Below are positions 1-9,492 of a stretch of DNA of 40,437 bases, piece by piece. Within the stretch, counting starts at the first letter, position 1. Each line of letters starts with the position of its first letter. The notes below the pieces were generated by a model. The model was not told the origin of the DNA. It was given only the letters and a program-made list of their open reading frames with translations, and ran no database searches. Source of the stretch: Flavobacteriaceae bacterium (GTDB lineage Bacteria > Bacteroidota > Bacteroidia > Flavobacteriales > Flavobacteriaceae); contig JAKITD010000020.1 in the NCBI GenBank assembly GCA_021648265.1, positions 1 to 40,437 of the forward strand, given 5' to 3'. Made by a program: the position numbers and the translations under genes.

Positions 1-1
1 T

Positions 2-64
2 GTGTATATGGTTTACATCACAGGTGAACAATCTAGCGTAGTAAAACGTTTGATTAAAGAGTAA
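2..64 (+). CDS. C-terminal end of an unidentified protein (partial)
   Basis: The first 20 codons of frame 2 are open and end in TAA at 62-64. The encoded tail finishes SSVVKRLIKE. A strong intrinsic terminator lies 25 bases further on, which supports a real gene end. The gene begins outside the window and too little is visible to name it. It is not purM, which often precedes prfA in this group, because purM lies at 19320-20498 with a different C-terminus. Confidence 0.45.
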   Translation: MYMVYITGEQSSVVKRLIKE

Positions 65-89
65 GAAAACCTCTTTTAAATAATGTAAA

Positions 90-121
90 ATCCCTTTCGT
101 TTTTCGAAAGGGATTTTTTTA
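90..121 (+). terminator. Intrinsic terminator after the first gene
   Basis: The arms tccctttcg (91-99) and cgaaaggga (105-113) pair perfectly around a 5-base T loop and are followed by a run of seven T. It ends the transcript of the partial gene at 2-64. Confidence 0.9.
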
Positions 122-241
122 TTGTAATTTCAAATGTCAATATTTTTACTGAAAAGTAAGGGAAATTAGGGCGATGCTTATTTATTTAAATAATAATTAA
201 GAATTACACCATACTATTAAATTACAAACTATTTAATATTG

Positions 242-249
242 TAAATTTG
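242..249 (+). promoter_or_regulatory. -7 box of the prfA promoter
   Basis: TAAATTTG matches the Bacteroidota -7 consensus TAnnTTTG exactly and lies 17 bases before the prfA start codon. No clear TTG -33 element is visible at the usual distance, so the assignment rests on the -7 box and its position. Confidence 0.5.
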
Positions 250-266
250 TACAATAAATATATTTT

Positions 267-1343
267 ATGTTAGATAAACTTCAAATAGTAAAACAGCGTT
301 TTAATGAGGTGAGTGATTTAATTATTCAACCAGATATCATTACCGACCAAAAACGTTATGTAAGACTAAATAAAGAATATAAAGATTTACGTTTGTTAAT
401 GGATAAACGTGAAGAGTACCTAGGTCTTACCGACAATATAAATGAAGCACAAGAAATTATTACTGACGGAAGTGATGCTGAAATGGTCGAAATGGCAAAA
501 ATGGAATTGGATGAAGCTAAAGGCAGAATACCGTCTTTAGAAGATGAAATTAAATTTTTATTAGTACCAAAAGACCCTGAAGATGCTAAAAATGCAGTAA
601 TGGAAATCCGAGCAGGAACAGGCGGAGATGAAGCTAGTATTTTTGCAGGAGATATTTTTAGAATGTACACCAAATATTGTGAAGGTAGAGGCTGGCGTAC
701 AGATGTAGTAGATTTTAGTGAAGGAACAAATGGCGGCTTTAAAGAAATTCAGTTTGAAATTACTGGCGAAGATGTTTATGGAACATTAAAGTTTGAAGCA
801 GGTGTACATCGTGTTCAACGTGTTCCACAAACCGAAACCCAAGGACGTGTTCATACTAGTGCTGCAACCGTAATGGTATTTCCTGAAGCAGAAGAATTTG
901 ATATTCAAATAAACCCTAAAGATGTACGAGTAGATTTTTTCTGTTCGTCTGGACCTGGAGGACAATCAGTAAACACAACTTATTCTGCAGTACGTTTAAC
1001 TCACGAACCTACTGGTTTGGTTGCTCAATGTCAAGATCAAAAATCGCAACACAAAAATAAAGAAAAAGCTTTTAAAGTATTGCGTTCTAGATTATACGAT
1101 TTAGAATTAGCAAAAAAACAAGCAGAAGATGCAATAAAAAGAGGTTCGATGGTAACTAGCGGCGATCGAAGCGCAAAAATTAGAACATATAACTATTCGC
1201 AGGGTAGAGTAACTGATCACAGAATTAATCTAACTCTTTATGATTTAAGCAATATTATTAATGGTGATATTCAGAAAATTATAGATGAACTGCAATTGGT
1301 AAACAACACAGAAAAACTTAAAGAAGCAGGAGAAACTTTTTAA
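267..1343 (+). CDS. prfA: Peptide chain release factor 1 (RF1)
   Basis: Class I release factor that reads UAA and UAG in the ribosomal A site and triggers hydrolysis of peptidyl-tRNA. The 358-aa length is standard. The invariant GGQ motif, whose glutamine is normally methylated, is at residues 231-233 inside [10 protein letters not shown]. The recognition region reads [10 protein letters not shown], where the P-x-T tripeptide of RF1 replaces the SPF of RF2. The ATG at 267 follows a good -7 box. pyrF starts 33 bp downstream on the same strand, so the two are probably co-transcribed. Nothing is missing or unusual. Confidence 0.97.
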   Translation: MLDKLQIVKQRFNEVSDLIIQPDIITDQKRYVRLNKEYKDLRLLMDKREEYLGLTDNINEAQEIITDGSDAEMVEMAKMELDEAKGRIPSLEDEIKFLLVPKDPEDAKNAVMEIRAGTGGDEASIFAGDIFRMYTKYCEGRGWRTDVVDFSEGTNGGFKEIQFEITGEDVYGTLKFEAGVHRVQRVPQTETQGRVHTSAATVMVFPEAEEFDIQINPKDVRVDFFCSSGPGGQSVNTTYSAVRLTHEPTGLVAQCQDQKSQHKNKEKAFKVLRSRLYDLELAKKQAEDAIKRGSMVTSGDRSAKIRTYNYSQGRVTDHRINLTLYDLSNIINGDIQKIIDELQLVNNTEKLKEAGETF

Positions 1344-1376
1344 AATTCTGAATTTAGGATTCAAAAATTTAAGAAT

Positions 1377-2201
1377 ATGACAACCAAACAACTAATTTCT
1401 GAAATCAAAAAAAAACATTCCTTTCTCTGTATAGGTTTGGATGTTGATTTAAATAAAATTCCGGAACATTTATTAAAAGAAGAAGATCCAATATTTGCAT
1501 TTAACAAAGCAATAATTGATGCAACTCATCATTTAACCGTTGCTTATAAACCTAATACTGCTTTTTATGAAGCTTACGGAATTAAAGGTTGGAAAGCACT
1601 TGAAAAAACCATTAGCTACTTAAATAAAAACTACCCAGAAATATTCACAATCGCCGATGCAAAAAGAGGTGATATTGGCAATACGTCAACGATGTATGCC
1701 AAAGCTTTTTTTGAAGATTTGGGTTTTGATTCTGTTACTGTAGCTCCCTATATGGGCAAAGATTCTATTGAACCTTTTTTAACTTTTAAAGATAAACACA
1801 CTATACTTTTAGCATTGACTTCAAACAAAGGTGCATTTGATTTTCAGACACAATTAATAGATGGTCAAGAAGTTTATAAAAAGGTGTTAGAAACTTCCAT
1901 ATCTTGGAAAAATTCAAAAAACCTAATGTATGTTGTAGGAGCAACAAAAGCAACATATTTTAAAGAAATACGAAAAATAATTCCTAATAGTTTTTTGTTG
2001 GTTCCTGGTGTCGGAGCACAAGGAGGTAATCTAGAAGATGTTTGCAAGTATGGATTAAACTCAAATGTTGGGTTGCTAATAAACTCTTCTCGAGGAATAA
2101 TATATGCATCCAATGAAAAAGACTTTGCAAAAGCTTCAACTCAAGAAGCCTTAAAATTACAGCAACAAATGAAAATAATTCTGGCTAAAAATAATATTTA
2201 A
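1377..2201 (+). CDS. pyrF: Orotidine 5'-phosphate decarboxylase, type 2
   Basis: Catalyses the last step of UMP synthesis, decarboxylation of OMP. The 274-aa length and the sequence belong to the longer type 2 enzymes found in Bacteroidota. The active-site block [12 protein letters not shown] is present, with the Asp-Lys pair that drives decarboxylation. The N-terminal [12 protein letters not shown] strand and the VVGATKATY and [11 protein letters not shown] phosphate-binding segments are also seen. It follows prfA by 33 bp. The stop codon abuts the left inverted repeat of a MITE-like element that begins at 2203, so the element, not a visible terminator hairpin, follows this gene. Confidence 0.96.
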   Translation: MTTKQLISEIKKKHSFLCIGLDVDLNKIPEHLLKEEDPIFAFNKAIIDATHHLTVAYKPNTAFYEAYGIKGWKALEKTISYLNKNYPEIFTIADAKRGDIGNTSTMYAKAFFEDLGFDSVTVAPYMGKDSIEPFLTFKDKHTILLALTSNKGAFDFQTQLIDGQEVYKKVLETSISWKNSKNLMYVVGATKATYFKEIRKIIPNSFLLVPGVGAQGGNLEDVCKYGLNSNVGLLINSSRGIIYASNEKDFAKASTQEALKLQQQMKIILAKNNI

Positions 2202-2202
2202 G

Positions 2203-2468
2203 ATCATTGTTGTCCGACAAAAAACATTCAAATCTCTTTAAAGCCCTTCTATTGTTATGTTTGTAAGATTTTAGAATAAGAGACCTTGCTTTTGTATATT
2301 GTTTTTAAAATTATGATATTCGAAAACTTTAAATTATTACTAAGCATATTGTCAGTTAGTTACAATCAAGCCTGTCCGCCTTTGGAGGGTCTTTGTTCTT
2401 TATTCTAACAGCGGAGCGGTCTTTTATCTTTTACTAGCCTAATGGCGGGCAGGTCGGACACTAATGAT
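2203..2468. mobile_element. MITE-like element with 16-bp terminal inverted repeats
   Basis: The stretch between pyrF and the DUF4197 gene is bounded by atcattgttgtccgac (2203-2218) and gtcggacactaatgat (2453-2468), which match as inverted repeats at 14 of 16 positions. No ORF of useful length lies inside. The inner part holds GC-rich patches (near 2370-2390 and 2440-2455) that could pair with each other. Size, lack of coding capacity and inverted ends fit a non-autonomous element mobilised by a transposase elsewhere. No obvious target duplication is visible. Confidence 0.55.
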
Positions 2469-2500
2469 TTAAAATTAGTTTGCTCCAGAAAATTTCCGTG

Positions 2501-3211
2501 TTAATCCTGCAAAGCAAAAACTTGTTGTAATAATGTTGTAGTTCGAGAATTCAAATTGGTTCTTATTTCTTTTTCTTCTACAGCAATCATTTTATAAACT
2601 CCTTTTAAAGCTTCTTTGGTAACATAATCTGTAAGATCTGGATTCACTTTAGTTACAAAAGGAATGGAATTATAATTGGTTATTATTGTTTCCCAAATCT
2701 GGTCCGCTCCTACTCTATCAAATGAATTTTTAATAACAGGATTAAATTTATTGTATAAAGTCGTTTTGGTTTTTCCTTTTAAGTAGTTGGTTGCTGCAAT
2801 ATCAGAACCGAGTAAAATTCCTTTAGCATCGTTAAAAGTAATTTGCTTGACAGCATCTACAAAAATTGGAGTAGCTTCTTTTACGGCATCTTCGGCAGCA
2901 CGATTTAATACTTTAATTCCTTCATCTGCTAAATTACCTAAACCAATATTCCGTAAAGCTTTATCTACTTTTTGCAGCTCTTTTGGCATTAATATTTTAA
3001 CCAAATTATTTTTATAATAACCATCTTTTTTAGTGAGTTTACTAACTTGTTTAGTAATCCCTTTGTCTAACGCTTGTCTTAACCCTCCAGCAACATCAAG
3101 TGTCCCGTTTGTAGTTTCAATGGGTAAGGAGTTAACAACGTTTTGTAACTCGGCACATGAAAATGATAGATGAATTAATAAAATAATAAAGAGTTTTTTT
3201 ATTATACTCAT
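2501..3211 (-). CDS. DUF4197 family lipoprotein
   Basis: A 236-aa exported protein. Residues 1-19 form a signal peptide ending LSFSC, a lipobox, so the mature protein is probably lipid-anchored. The remainder is the helical DUF4197 domain, recognised from the segments GLRQALDKGI, PIFVDAVKQI and TNYLKGKT and the C-terminal DYVTKEALKG. The family is common in Bacteroidota and Proteobacteria and has no known biochemical role. A terminator (3231-3262) separates it from the T9SS cargo gene upstream on the same strand, so it is likely transcribed alone. Confidence 0.85.
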   Translation of the reverse strand: MSIIKKLFIILLIHLSFSCAELQNVVNSLPIETTNGTLDVAGGLRQALDKGITKQVSKLTKKDGYYKNNLVKILMPKELQKVDKALRNIGLGNLADEGIKVLNRAAEDAVKEATPIFVDAVKQITFNDAKGILLGSDIAATNYLKGKTKTTLYNKFNPVIKNSFDRVGADQIWETIITNYNSIPFVTKVNPDLTDYVTKEALKGVYKMIAVEEKEIRTNLNSRTTTLLQQVFALQD

Positions 3212-3230
3212 AATAGATGTAATTGTATTA

Positions 3231-3262
3231 AAAAAGACCTTTCAAAATGAAAGGTCTTTTCT
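3231..3262 (-). terminator. Intrinsic terminator of the T9SS cargo gene
   Basis: The arms aaaagacctttc and gaaaggtctttt pair perfectly around a short A-rich loop. Poly-A on one side and poly-T on the other let it work in both directions. It lies just after the stop of the gene at 3286-4161 in the direction of transcription. Confidence 0.88.
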
Positions 3263-3285
3263 AAAATAAAAATACGTTTTTTTTA

Positions 3286-4161
3286 TTATTTAATAACTTT
3301 AATAGATCCTACTGTACCGTTAATGCTAGCTCTTACAATGTAAGTACCATTAGCAAAACTTGACATGTTGATTGTTGAAGAAGTAGCTCCTAATTTAGAG
3401 TTATAAACTTCTTGACCTAACATGTTGTAAATAGCAACATTATCAATTACTTCGTTAGCTTGTAAAGTTAATTGACCATTTCTCATTGAAGTAACAAATC
3501 CTTTAGTATCAAAAGACTCTGTTGCTAATATACCTTCATCTAAAAAGAAGTTGTCAAAATAATTCTCACAAGAACCATCAACACTCCATAAATCAACAGC
3601 ACCAAATAAAGTACTTCCATAGGCAGCATTGTAAATCTCAACACCATCCATTAAGACAGTAATATTATCAGCATCAAGATCAATAAGGTGTGTCATTTTT
3701 ACCCAAGTATCTTTTGGCATATCATATGTTCCTGCAACACCACCACCTACACGGATTTCATCAACTCCTGCACCACCTTGATTAGGGTAAAAAGTCACAG
3801 AAAAAGCAGGGTTACTTGAATCATCTGTCTCCATAAGACCATAGAATCCTGTTGCACCATCAGTAACATAATAATCAAAACTGAAAGTATATTGTCCTCC
3901 ATTTAGGTTACCCGTAAGTAATAAAACATCAGATGTAGTATTATTACCAATTAAAAGAGATTTGGTTCCTATTGCAATTACGTCAGTTGTAAATGCATCT
4001 TCAGTTGTTCCAGATGCTCCACTCCAATTATCAAACGTTGGTGACTGAGAAGAAATGTCTATTGCATTATCATAGAAATCCATGTCATCATCTATTAATT
4101 GAGAAGTTCCCGTGAAAGCAAACGCTACTAAAGCTACTGCTAAAATGTAAATTTTTTTCAT
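3286..4161 (-). CDS. Secreted protein with a LamG-like domain and T9SS type A sorting tail
   Basis: A 291-aa protein with an N-terminal signal peptide (about residues 1-20). Residues 30-205 look like a concanavalin A/LamG-type beta sandwich: YTFSFDYYVTD, a WVKMTHLIDLDADNITVLMD-like strand pair, then DLWSVDG. Residues 220-291 form a Por/type IX secretion sorting domain, with IYNMLGQEVYNS and the terminal GTYIVRASINGTVGSIKVIK pattern. It should cross the inner membrane by Sec and the outer membrane by T9SS, then be released or anchored at the surface. The ligand is unknown. It diverges from the mutase gene at 4328. Confidence 0.85.
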   Translation of the reverse strand: MKKIYILAVALVAFAFTGTSQLIDDDMDFYDNAIDISSQSPTFDNWSGASGTTEDAFTTDVIAIGTKSLLIGNNTTSDVLLLTGNLNGGQYTFSFDYYVTDGATGFYGLMETDDSSNPAFSVTFYPNQGGAGVDEIRVGGGVAGTYDMPKDTWVKMTHLIDLDADNITVLMDGVEIYNAAYGSTLFGAVDLWSVDGSCENYFDNFFLDEGILATESFDTKGFVTSMRNGQLTLQANEVIDNVAIYNMLGQEVYNSKLGATSSTINMSSFANGTYIVRASINGTVGSIKVIK

Positions 4162-4268
4162 AATTAAATTATTTTTAATGTTTAATATTAGTTCGCAATA
4201 TACGAAATATTATAGGTTACCTCCAAATATTGTTTGCTTTTTATGTTAAAATTTTAATAATTTGATTG

Positions 4269-4301
4269 TTTGTTTTTTCTCCTCTCTATTTCGTAAATTT
4301 G
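4269..4301 (+). promoter_or_regulatory. Promoter of the fused acyl-CoA mutase gene
   Basis: TTTG at 4269-4272 and TAAATTTG at 4294-4301 are separated by 21 bases, matching the Bacteroidota -33/-7 pattern. The start codon follows 27 bases after the -7 box. Confidence 0.65.
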
Positions 4302-4327
4302 CTGCCTGAAAACAACAAAGAAATTTC

Positions 4328-7300
4328 ATGCAAAATACTTCTCCTTACCAACCAAAAAATAAAGTCAGAATTGTAACCGCAGCATCTTTATTCGATGGTC
4401 ACGATGCTTCTATCAACATAATGCGTCGTATTATTCAGGCAACTGGCGTTGAAGTTATTCATCTTGGTCACGACCGTAGCGTGGAAGAGGTGGTAAATAC
4501 TGCCATACAAGAAGATGCAAATGCGATTGCATTAACTTCTTATCAAGGTGGTCATAACGAGTATTTTAAATATATGTACGACTTACTAAAGGAAAGAGGA
4601 GCAACACAAATCAAGATTTTTGGTGGCGGTGGCGGAGTTATACTTCCTTCAGAAATAAAAGAATTACAAGACTACGGAATTGAAAGAATCTACTCACCAG
4701 ATGACGGTCGGGAAATGGGATTACAGGGAATGATCAACGATTTAATTGAAAGATCCGATTATCCAATAGGAAACAAACTTACAAATGAAGCCTCTCAACT
4801 TTCAGAAAAAAATCCAGGAGCAATAGCAAGAGTGATTTCTGCTGCTGAGAATTTTCCTGAAATAGCTAAGGAAACGTTAGATGCAATTCATATAAAAAAT
4901 AATCCCGAAACTTCGGGACTAAAAGTCCCTGTATTAGGAATTACCGGAACTGGTGGAGCAGGAAAATCTTCTTTGGTTGATGAGCTTGTACGAAGATTTT
5001 TAATAGATTTTCCAGAAAAAACCATCGGAATTATATCGGTAGATCCTTCAAAAAGAAAAACAGGAGGTGCTTTATTAGGCGACCGTATTCGAATGAATGC
5101 GATAAATTCTCCTAGAGTTTATATGCGTTCATTAGCTACCAGACAAAGTAATTTGGCATTATCAAAATATGTTTCGGAAGCCATCGAGGTTTTAAAAGCA
5201 GCCGAATACGATATTATTATTTTAGAAACTTCTGGTATTGGGCAAAGTGATACTGAAATCATTGAGCATAGTGATGTTTCATTGTATGTAATGACTCCAG
5301 AGTTTGGGGCAGCAACTCAGTTAGAAAAAATTGATATGCTGGATTTTGCGGACTTAGTTGCCATCAATAAATTCGATAAAAGAGGTGCTTTAGATGCTTT
5401 ACGTGATGTGAAAAAACAATATATGCGTAACAATAACTTGTGGGATATCCCGCAAGAAGAATTACCAGTTTACGGAACCATCGCTTCTCAATTTAACGAT
5501 CCTGGAATGAACCAGCTCTACAAAGCTATTATGGATAAGTTGGTTGAAAAAACCGAAGCTAACCTAAAATCAAATTATCAGATATCGGAAGAGATGTCTG
5601 AAAAAATATATATAATTCCGCCAGCGAGAGTGCGGTACCTTTCCGAAATTTCTGAAAATAATAGAGGGTACGATTCAAGAGCAAACACTCAAGTTGACGT
5701 GTCTCAAAAATTATTTGGAATTTATAAGACGATCATTTCAGTTGCAAACATCACTCCTACAAAGGAGGAATCTCTAATAATAAAAACGGGATTAGATGAA
5801 GAACAGATTCTTCGCTACGCTCTGAATGACATTGTCACTCCAACAGAAGGAGAAACGACTGACGAGGAGTCTCAAAACAGATTCCTAAACCTTCTCATAA
5901 AAGAATTCGACCGAGTAAAAATGAACCTAGACCCTTATAACTGGGAAGTAATTTTGGGTTGGACTGAAAAAGTAAATCGGTATAAAGCACCCGTTTATTC
6001 TTTTAAAGTAAGAGACAAAGAAATAAAAATTGAAACCCATACGGAGTCGCTTTCACATTTGCAAATTCCAAAAGTATGTTTACCAAAATATGAAGCTTGG
6101 GGAGATATTTTACGTTGGGTATTGCAAGAAAATGTGCCGGGAGAATTTCCGTTTACTTCAGGATTATATCCTTTTAAAAGAACTGGAGAAGACCCAACCC
6201 GTATGTTTGCTGGAGAAGGAGGACCCGAACGAACCAATAGACGTTTCCATTATGTAAGTTTAGGAATGCCTGCAAAAAGACTTTCCACTGCTTTTGATAG
6301 TGTAACACTTTACGGAAACGACCCTGATAAACGTCCAGATATTTACGGAAAAATAGGAAATGCTGGAGTTTCTATCTGTTGTTTAGATGATGCTAAAAAA
6401 TTGTATTCTGGATTTGATCTAAGTCATCCAATGACTTCGGTAAGTATGACTATAAATGGACCAGCACCTATGTTGTTGGGCTATTTTATGAATGCTGCTA
6501 TCGATCAGAATTGTGAAAAATATATTAAAGAGCACAAACTAGAAACGGAAGCTGAAAAGAAAATAGTTTCCATTTATAAGAAAAAAGGAATTGAACGTCC
6601 AAGCTACCAAGGAGCAATTCCAGAGGGGAATGACCAATTAGGATTAATGCTTTTAGGAGTAACTGGAGATGAAGTTTTACCAAGTGAAGTGTATGAGAAA
6701 ATAAAATACGAAACTTTAAAACAGGTTCGTGGTACGGTACAAGCTGATATTTTAAAAGAAGATCAAGCACAAAACACCTGTATTTTCTCAACTGAATTTG
6801 CACTCCGATTAATGGGTGATGTACAAGAATATTTTATTGAAAAGCAAGTCCGTAATTTTTATTCGGTTTCTATTTCTGGTTATCATATTGCTGAAGCTGG
6901 TGCCAACCCAATTACTCAATTAGCATTTACTTTGGCAAACGGATTTACCTATGTGGAGTATTATCTTTCGAGAGGAATGGATATTAATAAATTCGGACCA
7001 AATTTATCTTTCTTTTTCAGTAACGGAATTGATCCAGAATATTCAGTAATTGGTCGTGTGGCTCGTAAAATATGGGCAAAAGCGATGAAGTTAAAATACG
7101 ATGCCAATCCTAGAGCACAAATGTTGAAATATCATATTCAGACTTCAGGAAGGTCTTTACACGCTCAAGAAATTGACTTTAATGATATAAGAACCACGCT
7201 TCAGGCTTTGTACGCAATAAATGACAATTGCAATTCGCTTCATACCAATGCGTATGATGAGGCAATTACAACACCTACGGAAGAAAGTGTTCGTCGTGCG

Positions 7301-7828
7301 ATGGCAATTCAGTTAATCATTAATAAGGAACTAGGGTTAACAAAAAATGAAAACCCAATACAAGGATCTTTCATTATTGAAGAGCTAACCGATTTGGTGG
7401 AAGAAGCCGTTTTAATGGAATTTGATAGAATCACAGAAAGAGGTGGGGTTTTAGGTGCAATGGAAACGATGTACCAACGAAGTATGATACAAGAAGAAAG
7501 TTTGTATTATGAAACATTGAAACACAATGGAGAATTTCCAATTATTGGAGTAAATACTTTTTTAAGCAGTAAAGGCTCTCCAACAGTTATTCCTAGCGAA
7601 GTGATTAGAGCAACGGAAAAAGAGAAGCAATATCAAATTAAAGTTATTGAAAATCTTCATAAAGCAACTAAAAATGAATCTGACGAATTATTGGCAGACT
7701 TACAAAGAAGAGCTGTTAGTAACGAGAATATTTTTGAAGCTTTAATGGAAGTTTGTAAAACTTGTACCCTCGGTCAAATCACGAATGCTTTATTTGAGGT
7801 AGGTGGTCAATATCGCAGGAACATGTAA
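4328..7828 (+). CDS. icmF: Fused B12-dependent isobutyryl-CoA mutase with G-protein chaperone (IcmF type)
   Basis: A 1166-aa single-chain adenosylcobalamin mutase for carbon-skeleton rearrangement of acyl-CoA, typically isobutyryl-CoA to n-butyryl-CoA. Residues 10-145 are the B12-binding domain, with FDGHDASIN supplying the lower axial histidine and a GGGGG turn. Residues 200-420 are a MeaB-like GTPase with P-loop G207-S214 (GTGGAGKS) and NKFD as the guanine-specificity motif. Residues 560-1140 hold the substrate-binding barrel, including [20 protein letters not shown], which follows IcmF and not methylmalonyl-CoA mutase. The chaperone guards cofactor loading. It stands alone with its own promoter. 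Substrate preference among branched acyl-CoAs cannot be read safely here; annotation as methylmalonyl-CoA mutase family is the looser alternative. Confidence 0.93.
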   Translation: MQNTSPYQPKNKVRIVTAASLFDGHDASINIMRRIIQATGVEVIHLGHDRSVEEVVNTAIQEDANAIALTSYQGGHNEYFKYMYDLLKERGATQIKIFGGGGGVILPSEIKELQDYGIERIYSPDDGREMGLQGMINDLIERSDYPIGNKLTNEASQLSEKNPGAIARVISAAENFPEIAKETLDAIHIKNNPETSGLKVPVLGITGTGGAGKSSLVDELVRRFLIDFPEKTIGIISVDPSKRKTGGALLGDRIRMNAINSPRVYMRSLATRQSNLALSKYVSEAIEVLKAAEYDIIILETSGIGQSDTEIIEHSDVSLYVMTPEFGAATQLEKIDMLDFADLVAINKFDKRGALDALRDVKKQYMRNNNLWDIPQEELPVYGTIASQFNDPGMNQLYKAIMDKLVEKTEANLKSNYQISEEMSEKIYIIPPARVRYLSEISENNRGYDSRANTQVDVSQKLFGIYKTIISVANITPTKEESLIIKTGLDEEQILRYALNDIVTPTEGETTDEESQNRFLNLLIKEFDRVKMNLDPYNWEVILGWTEKVNRYKAPVYSFKVRDKEIKIETHTESLSHLQIPKVCLPKYEAWGDILRWVLQENVPGEFPFTSGLYPFKRTGEDPTRMFAGEGGPERTNRRFHYVSLGMPAKRLSTAFDSVTLYGNDPDKRPDIYGKIGNAGVSICCLDDAKKLYSGFDLSHPMTSVSMTINGPAPMLLGYFMNAAIDQNCEKYIKEHKLETEAEKKIVSIYKKKGIERPSYQGAIPEGNDQLGLMLLGVTGDEVLPSEVYEKIKYETLKQVRGTVQADILKEDQAQNTCIFSTEFALRLMGDVQEYFIEKQVRNFYSVSISGYHIAEAGANPITQLAFTLANGFTYVEYYLSRGMDINKFGPNLSFFFSNGIDPEYSVIGRVARKIWAKAMKLKYDANPRAQMLKYHIQTSGRSLHAQEIDFNDIRTTLQALYAINDNCNSLHTNAYDEAITTPTEESVRRAMAIQLIINKELGLTKNENPIQGSFIIEELTDLVEEAVLMEFDRITERGGVLGAMETMYQRSMIQEESLYYETLKHNGEFPIIGVNTFLSSKGSPTVIPSEVIRATEKEKQYQIKVIENLHKATKNESDELLADLQRRAVSNENIFEALMEVCKTCTLGQITNALFEVGGQYRRNM

Positions 7829-7878
7829 GCACAGAATCGCTTTTCGATTTTCAGAAAACTGTGTGAATCTCTTTATTT

Positions 7879-7905
7879 CCTGCAAGGTTTCCAAAACCTT
7901 GTAGG
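7879..7905. repeat. Dispersed palindromic hairpin, copy 1
   Basis: The arms cctgcaaggttt and aaaccttgtagg form a near-perfect hairpin in the gap after the mutase gene. Almost the same palindrome recurs at 33915-33941. It may act as a terminator for the mutase transcript, though no T-run follows, so a REP-like repeat is the better description. Confidence 0.65.
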
Positions 7906-7969
7906 TATCATAATCTTTTATTCTTTTAAAATGAAGTTTAAAAAAAAATGTAGCTAAATATTTTAATAA

Positions 7970-8006
7970 CACGACAAAAAGACGTATTTTTGTGCAAAAT
8001 GTCGTG
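7970..8006 (+). promoter_or_regulatory. Promoter and probable autoregulatory operator of the Xre/RES module
   Basis: TATTTTTG at 7985-7992 matches the -7 consensus. It lies between the inverted arms cacgaca (7970-7976) and tgtcgtg (8000-8006). A dyad straddling the -7 box just before an HTH antitoxin gene is the usual arrangement for autorepression. The expected transcript start would leave only about ten bases of leader before the ATG at 8010. Confidence 0.55.
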
Positions 8007-8009
8007 ACA

Positions 8010-8513
8010 ATGAAAGCTTATAATTCAAAAAATATCGTTCAAAATATTGTTAACGAGCCCGAAGTATTTTACAAAACACAAAACAAATACGATCGTATTA
8101 CCAGTGTTTTAGGAGGTAGTTTAGCTGTTAATCATCCAATTAATAATGAGCTAGATCTTATTCAGGTTACTCGTAAAGGCTTGCCAAAATCCGTTTTACT
8201 TACCTTAAGTAGTTTGTTGTCCATCTCTATGGAAAAAATGAGTAATTTATTACATATTTCACATCGTACCCTTCAACGTAAAAGCAATACAGAGTTATTA
8301 AGTATTTATAGTACCGAACAAGTTCTTGAAATCGCCGATGTCGTTTCAAAAGGCATTGATGTTTTAGGTACTATTGACGCTTTTACTAAATGGCTTCATT
8401 CAGAGTTAAGAGCTTTAAATTACAAGCCACCTTTAGATTATTTAGATACTTCATTTGGCACTAAGCTTATCAAAGATTTACTAGGCAGATTAGAGCAAGG
8501 TGTATATTCTTAA
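8010..8513 (+). CDS. Xre/MbcA/ParS-type antitoxin of a RES toxin-antitoxin pair
   Basis: A 167-aa antitoxin counted from the ATG at 8010. An in-frame GTG at 7992 would add six residues but would overlap the -7 box, so ATG is preferred. The central part (LLSISMEKMSNLLHISHRTLQRK) is a helix-turn-helix of the Xre-like group. The C-terminal 60 residues (IADVVSKGIDVLG, AFTKWLHSE, LLGRLEQGVYS) form the toxin-binding ParS/MbcA domain, where family members insert their C-terminus into the toxin active site. The RES toxin gene follows after 11 bases. The flanking dyad suggests that the complex represses its own promoter. Confidence 0.88.
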   Translation: MKAYNSKNIVQNIVNEPEVFYKTQNKYDRITSVLGGSLAVNHPINNELDLIQVTRKGLPKSVLLTLSSLLSISMEKMSNLLHISHRTLQRKSNTELLSIYSTEQVLEIADVVSKGIDVLGTIDAFTKWLHSELRALNYKPPLDYLDTSFGTKLIKDLLGRLEQGVYS

Positions 8514-8524
8514 AATATTTTATT

Positions 8525-8974
8525 TTGAAAATATATAGAATTGCAAAGCAAAAATTTATTAATGATTTATCAGGTGAAGGTGCTCGTTTATATGGTGGTC
8601 GTTGGAATAAAAAAGGTTGTGCTATGTTGTATTTTTCTGAACATTTATCGCTTTGTGTTTTGGAAATGTTGGTTCATACCAATCAACAATTAATTACGAA
8701 TAACTATTTTTTTTTTGAAGTTGAAATTCCTGTAAAACATATAAAAACTATACTAGAAAACAAGTTGCCTATAAACTGGCGTTCTAATAATTTAATTTCA
8801 GAAACTCAAGTTTTTGGAAGTAATTGGCTTCAAAACAATAAAGATTTGGCTTTACGGATTCCTTCAGCGGTTTTGCCTTCTGAAAGTAATATTTTAATCA
8901 ACCCAAATCATATTCAGTTTTCAAAAATTAAAGTGATTAAGGTTTCGGAACTAAACTTAGATGCAAGACTATAA
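8525..8974 (+). CDS. RES domain toxin (NAD+-targeting)
   Basis: A 149-aa RES protein. Characterised members (MbcT, ParT, Res) deplete NAD+ or ADP-ribosylate a target. Visible family positions: the arginine-rich segment GARLYGGRWN (about residues 19-28), the acidic LEMLVH, and the serine in RIPSAVLPSESNILINP near residue 120. The start is TTG at 8525. No ATG exists near it and family members begin at this point (MxxYRIAKxKF), so the unusual start is accepted. TTG may lower toxin yield relative to the antitoxin. The last six bases overlap the end of the convergent gene at 8969-9364. Confidence 0.9.
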   Translation: MKIYRIAKQKFINDLSGEGARLYGGRWNKKGCAMLYFSEHLSLCVLEMLVHTNQQLITNNYFFFEVEIPVKHIKTILENKLPINWRSNNLISETQVFGSNWLQNNKDLALRIPSAVLPSESNILINPNHIQFSKIKVIKVSELNLDARL

Positions 8975-9364
8975 AGTCAACATCCAAATATGTTGCAATT
9001 TTCTAAACTTTTTTAATTCTTTCCGAAGTAGTGGAAGAAAATCTTTTCCGTTGCTATTAACTCTTTCCAAACGCTCGCAATTTTTATACAATAGATTGGT
9101 TAAATGTGAAATTGACAAGAGGTACTGGTGGCGTTCTTCAGAAAAAACCTTGCTTTCTGCTTGCACAATTTGAGGTGCTAAAGAATTGGATTGCTGTACA
9201 ATATCACCTGTAAAATAAATATTAGGATCCTCAAAACCATTGGATTGTAATGGTGCTAAATCATAAATCAAATATTTTGATATCTGACTGGATAAAGTAA
9301 AAATTTCCAATGCCTTTTTATGAATAGGCGACAAGGGCTTATTATGGTAGGTAATAGCGTTCAT
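8969..9364 (-). CDS. Hypothetical helical protein convergent with the RES toxin
   Basis: A 131-aa protein if translation begins at the ATG at 9362-9364; an in-frame start at 9409 would add 15 residues without clear homologous character. No family is recognised. It lacks a signal peptide or membrane segment, looks mainly helical and ends in a very basic stretch (LLRKELKKFRKLQHIW). Its 3' end overlaps the RES toxin's 3' end by six bases, so the two messages are antisense to each other at their ends. It diverges from the Lrp-type regulator gene across about 130 bp. It may be an ordinary conserved hypothetical. Confidence 0.6.
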   Translation of the reverse strand: MNAITYHNKPLSPIHKKALEIFTLSSQISKYLIYDLAPLQSNGFEDPNIYFTGDIVQQSNSLAPQIVQAESKVFSEERHQYLLSISHLTNLLYKNCERLERVNSNGKDFLPLLRKELKKFRKLQHIWMLTL

Positions 9365-9431
9365 TTTAAAATTAGTATAGCTTTCTTTTTTATACAAAAT
9401 TAAACACAAATTAAAGTTTTTGTCTTTAGTT

Positions 9432-9461
9432 ATTAAAGCAAAATCATATATTTGCTTTAAT
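9432..9461 (+). promoter_or_regulatory. Palindromic operator over the -7 box of the Lrp-family gene
   Basis: The arms attaaagcaaa (9432-9442) and tttgctttaat (9451-9461) form a perfect 11-bp inverted repeat around an 8-base centre. TATATTTG (9447-9454) is a consensus -7 box lying inside the dyad. Lrp/AsnC proteins bind AT-rich palindromes and commonly repress their own gene, so this is the likely autoregulatory site. Confidence 0.65.
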
Positions 9462-9492
9462 AATTATGTATTATTCATCAAAACACATTAAT

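Noticed and set aside
356..673. Minus-strand open frame of 105 codons
   Set aside because: It lies entirely inside prfA on the opposite strand and has no family resemblance; it is a shadow.
6525..6803. Minus-strand open frame of 92 codons
   Set aside because: It is antisense to the conserved mutase domain of icmF and has no start signal or coding character.
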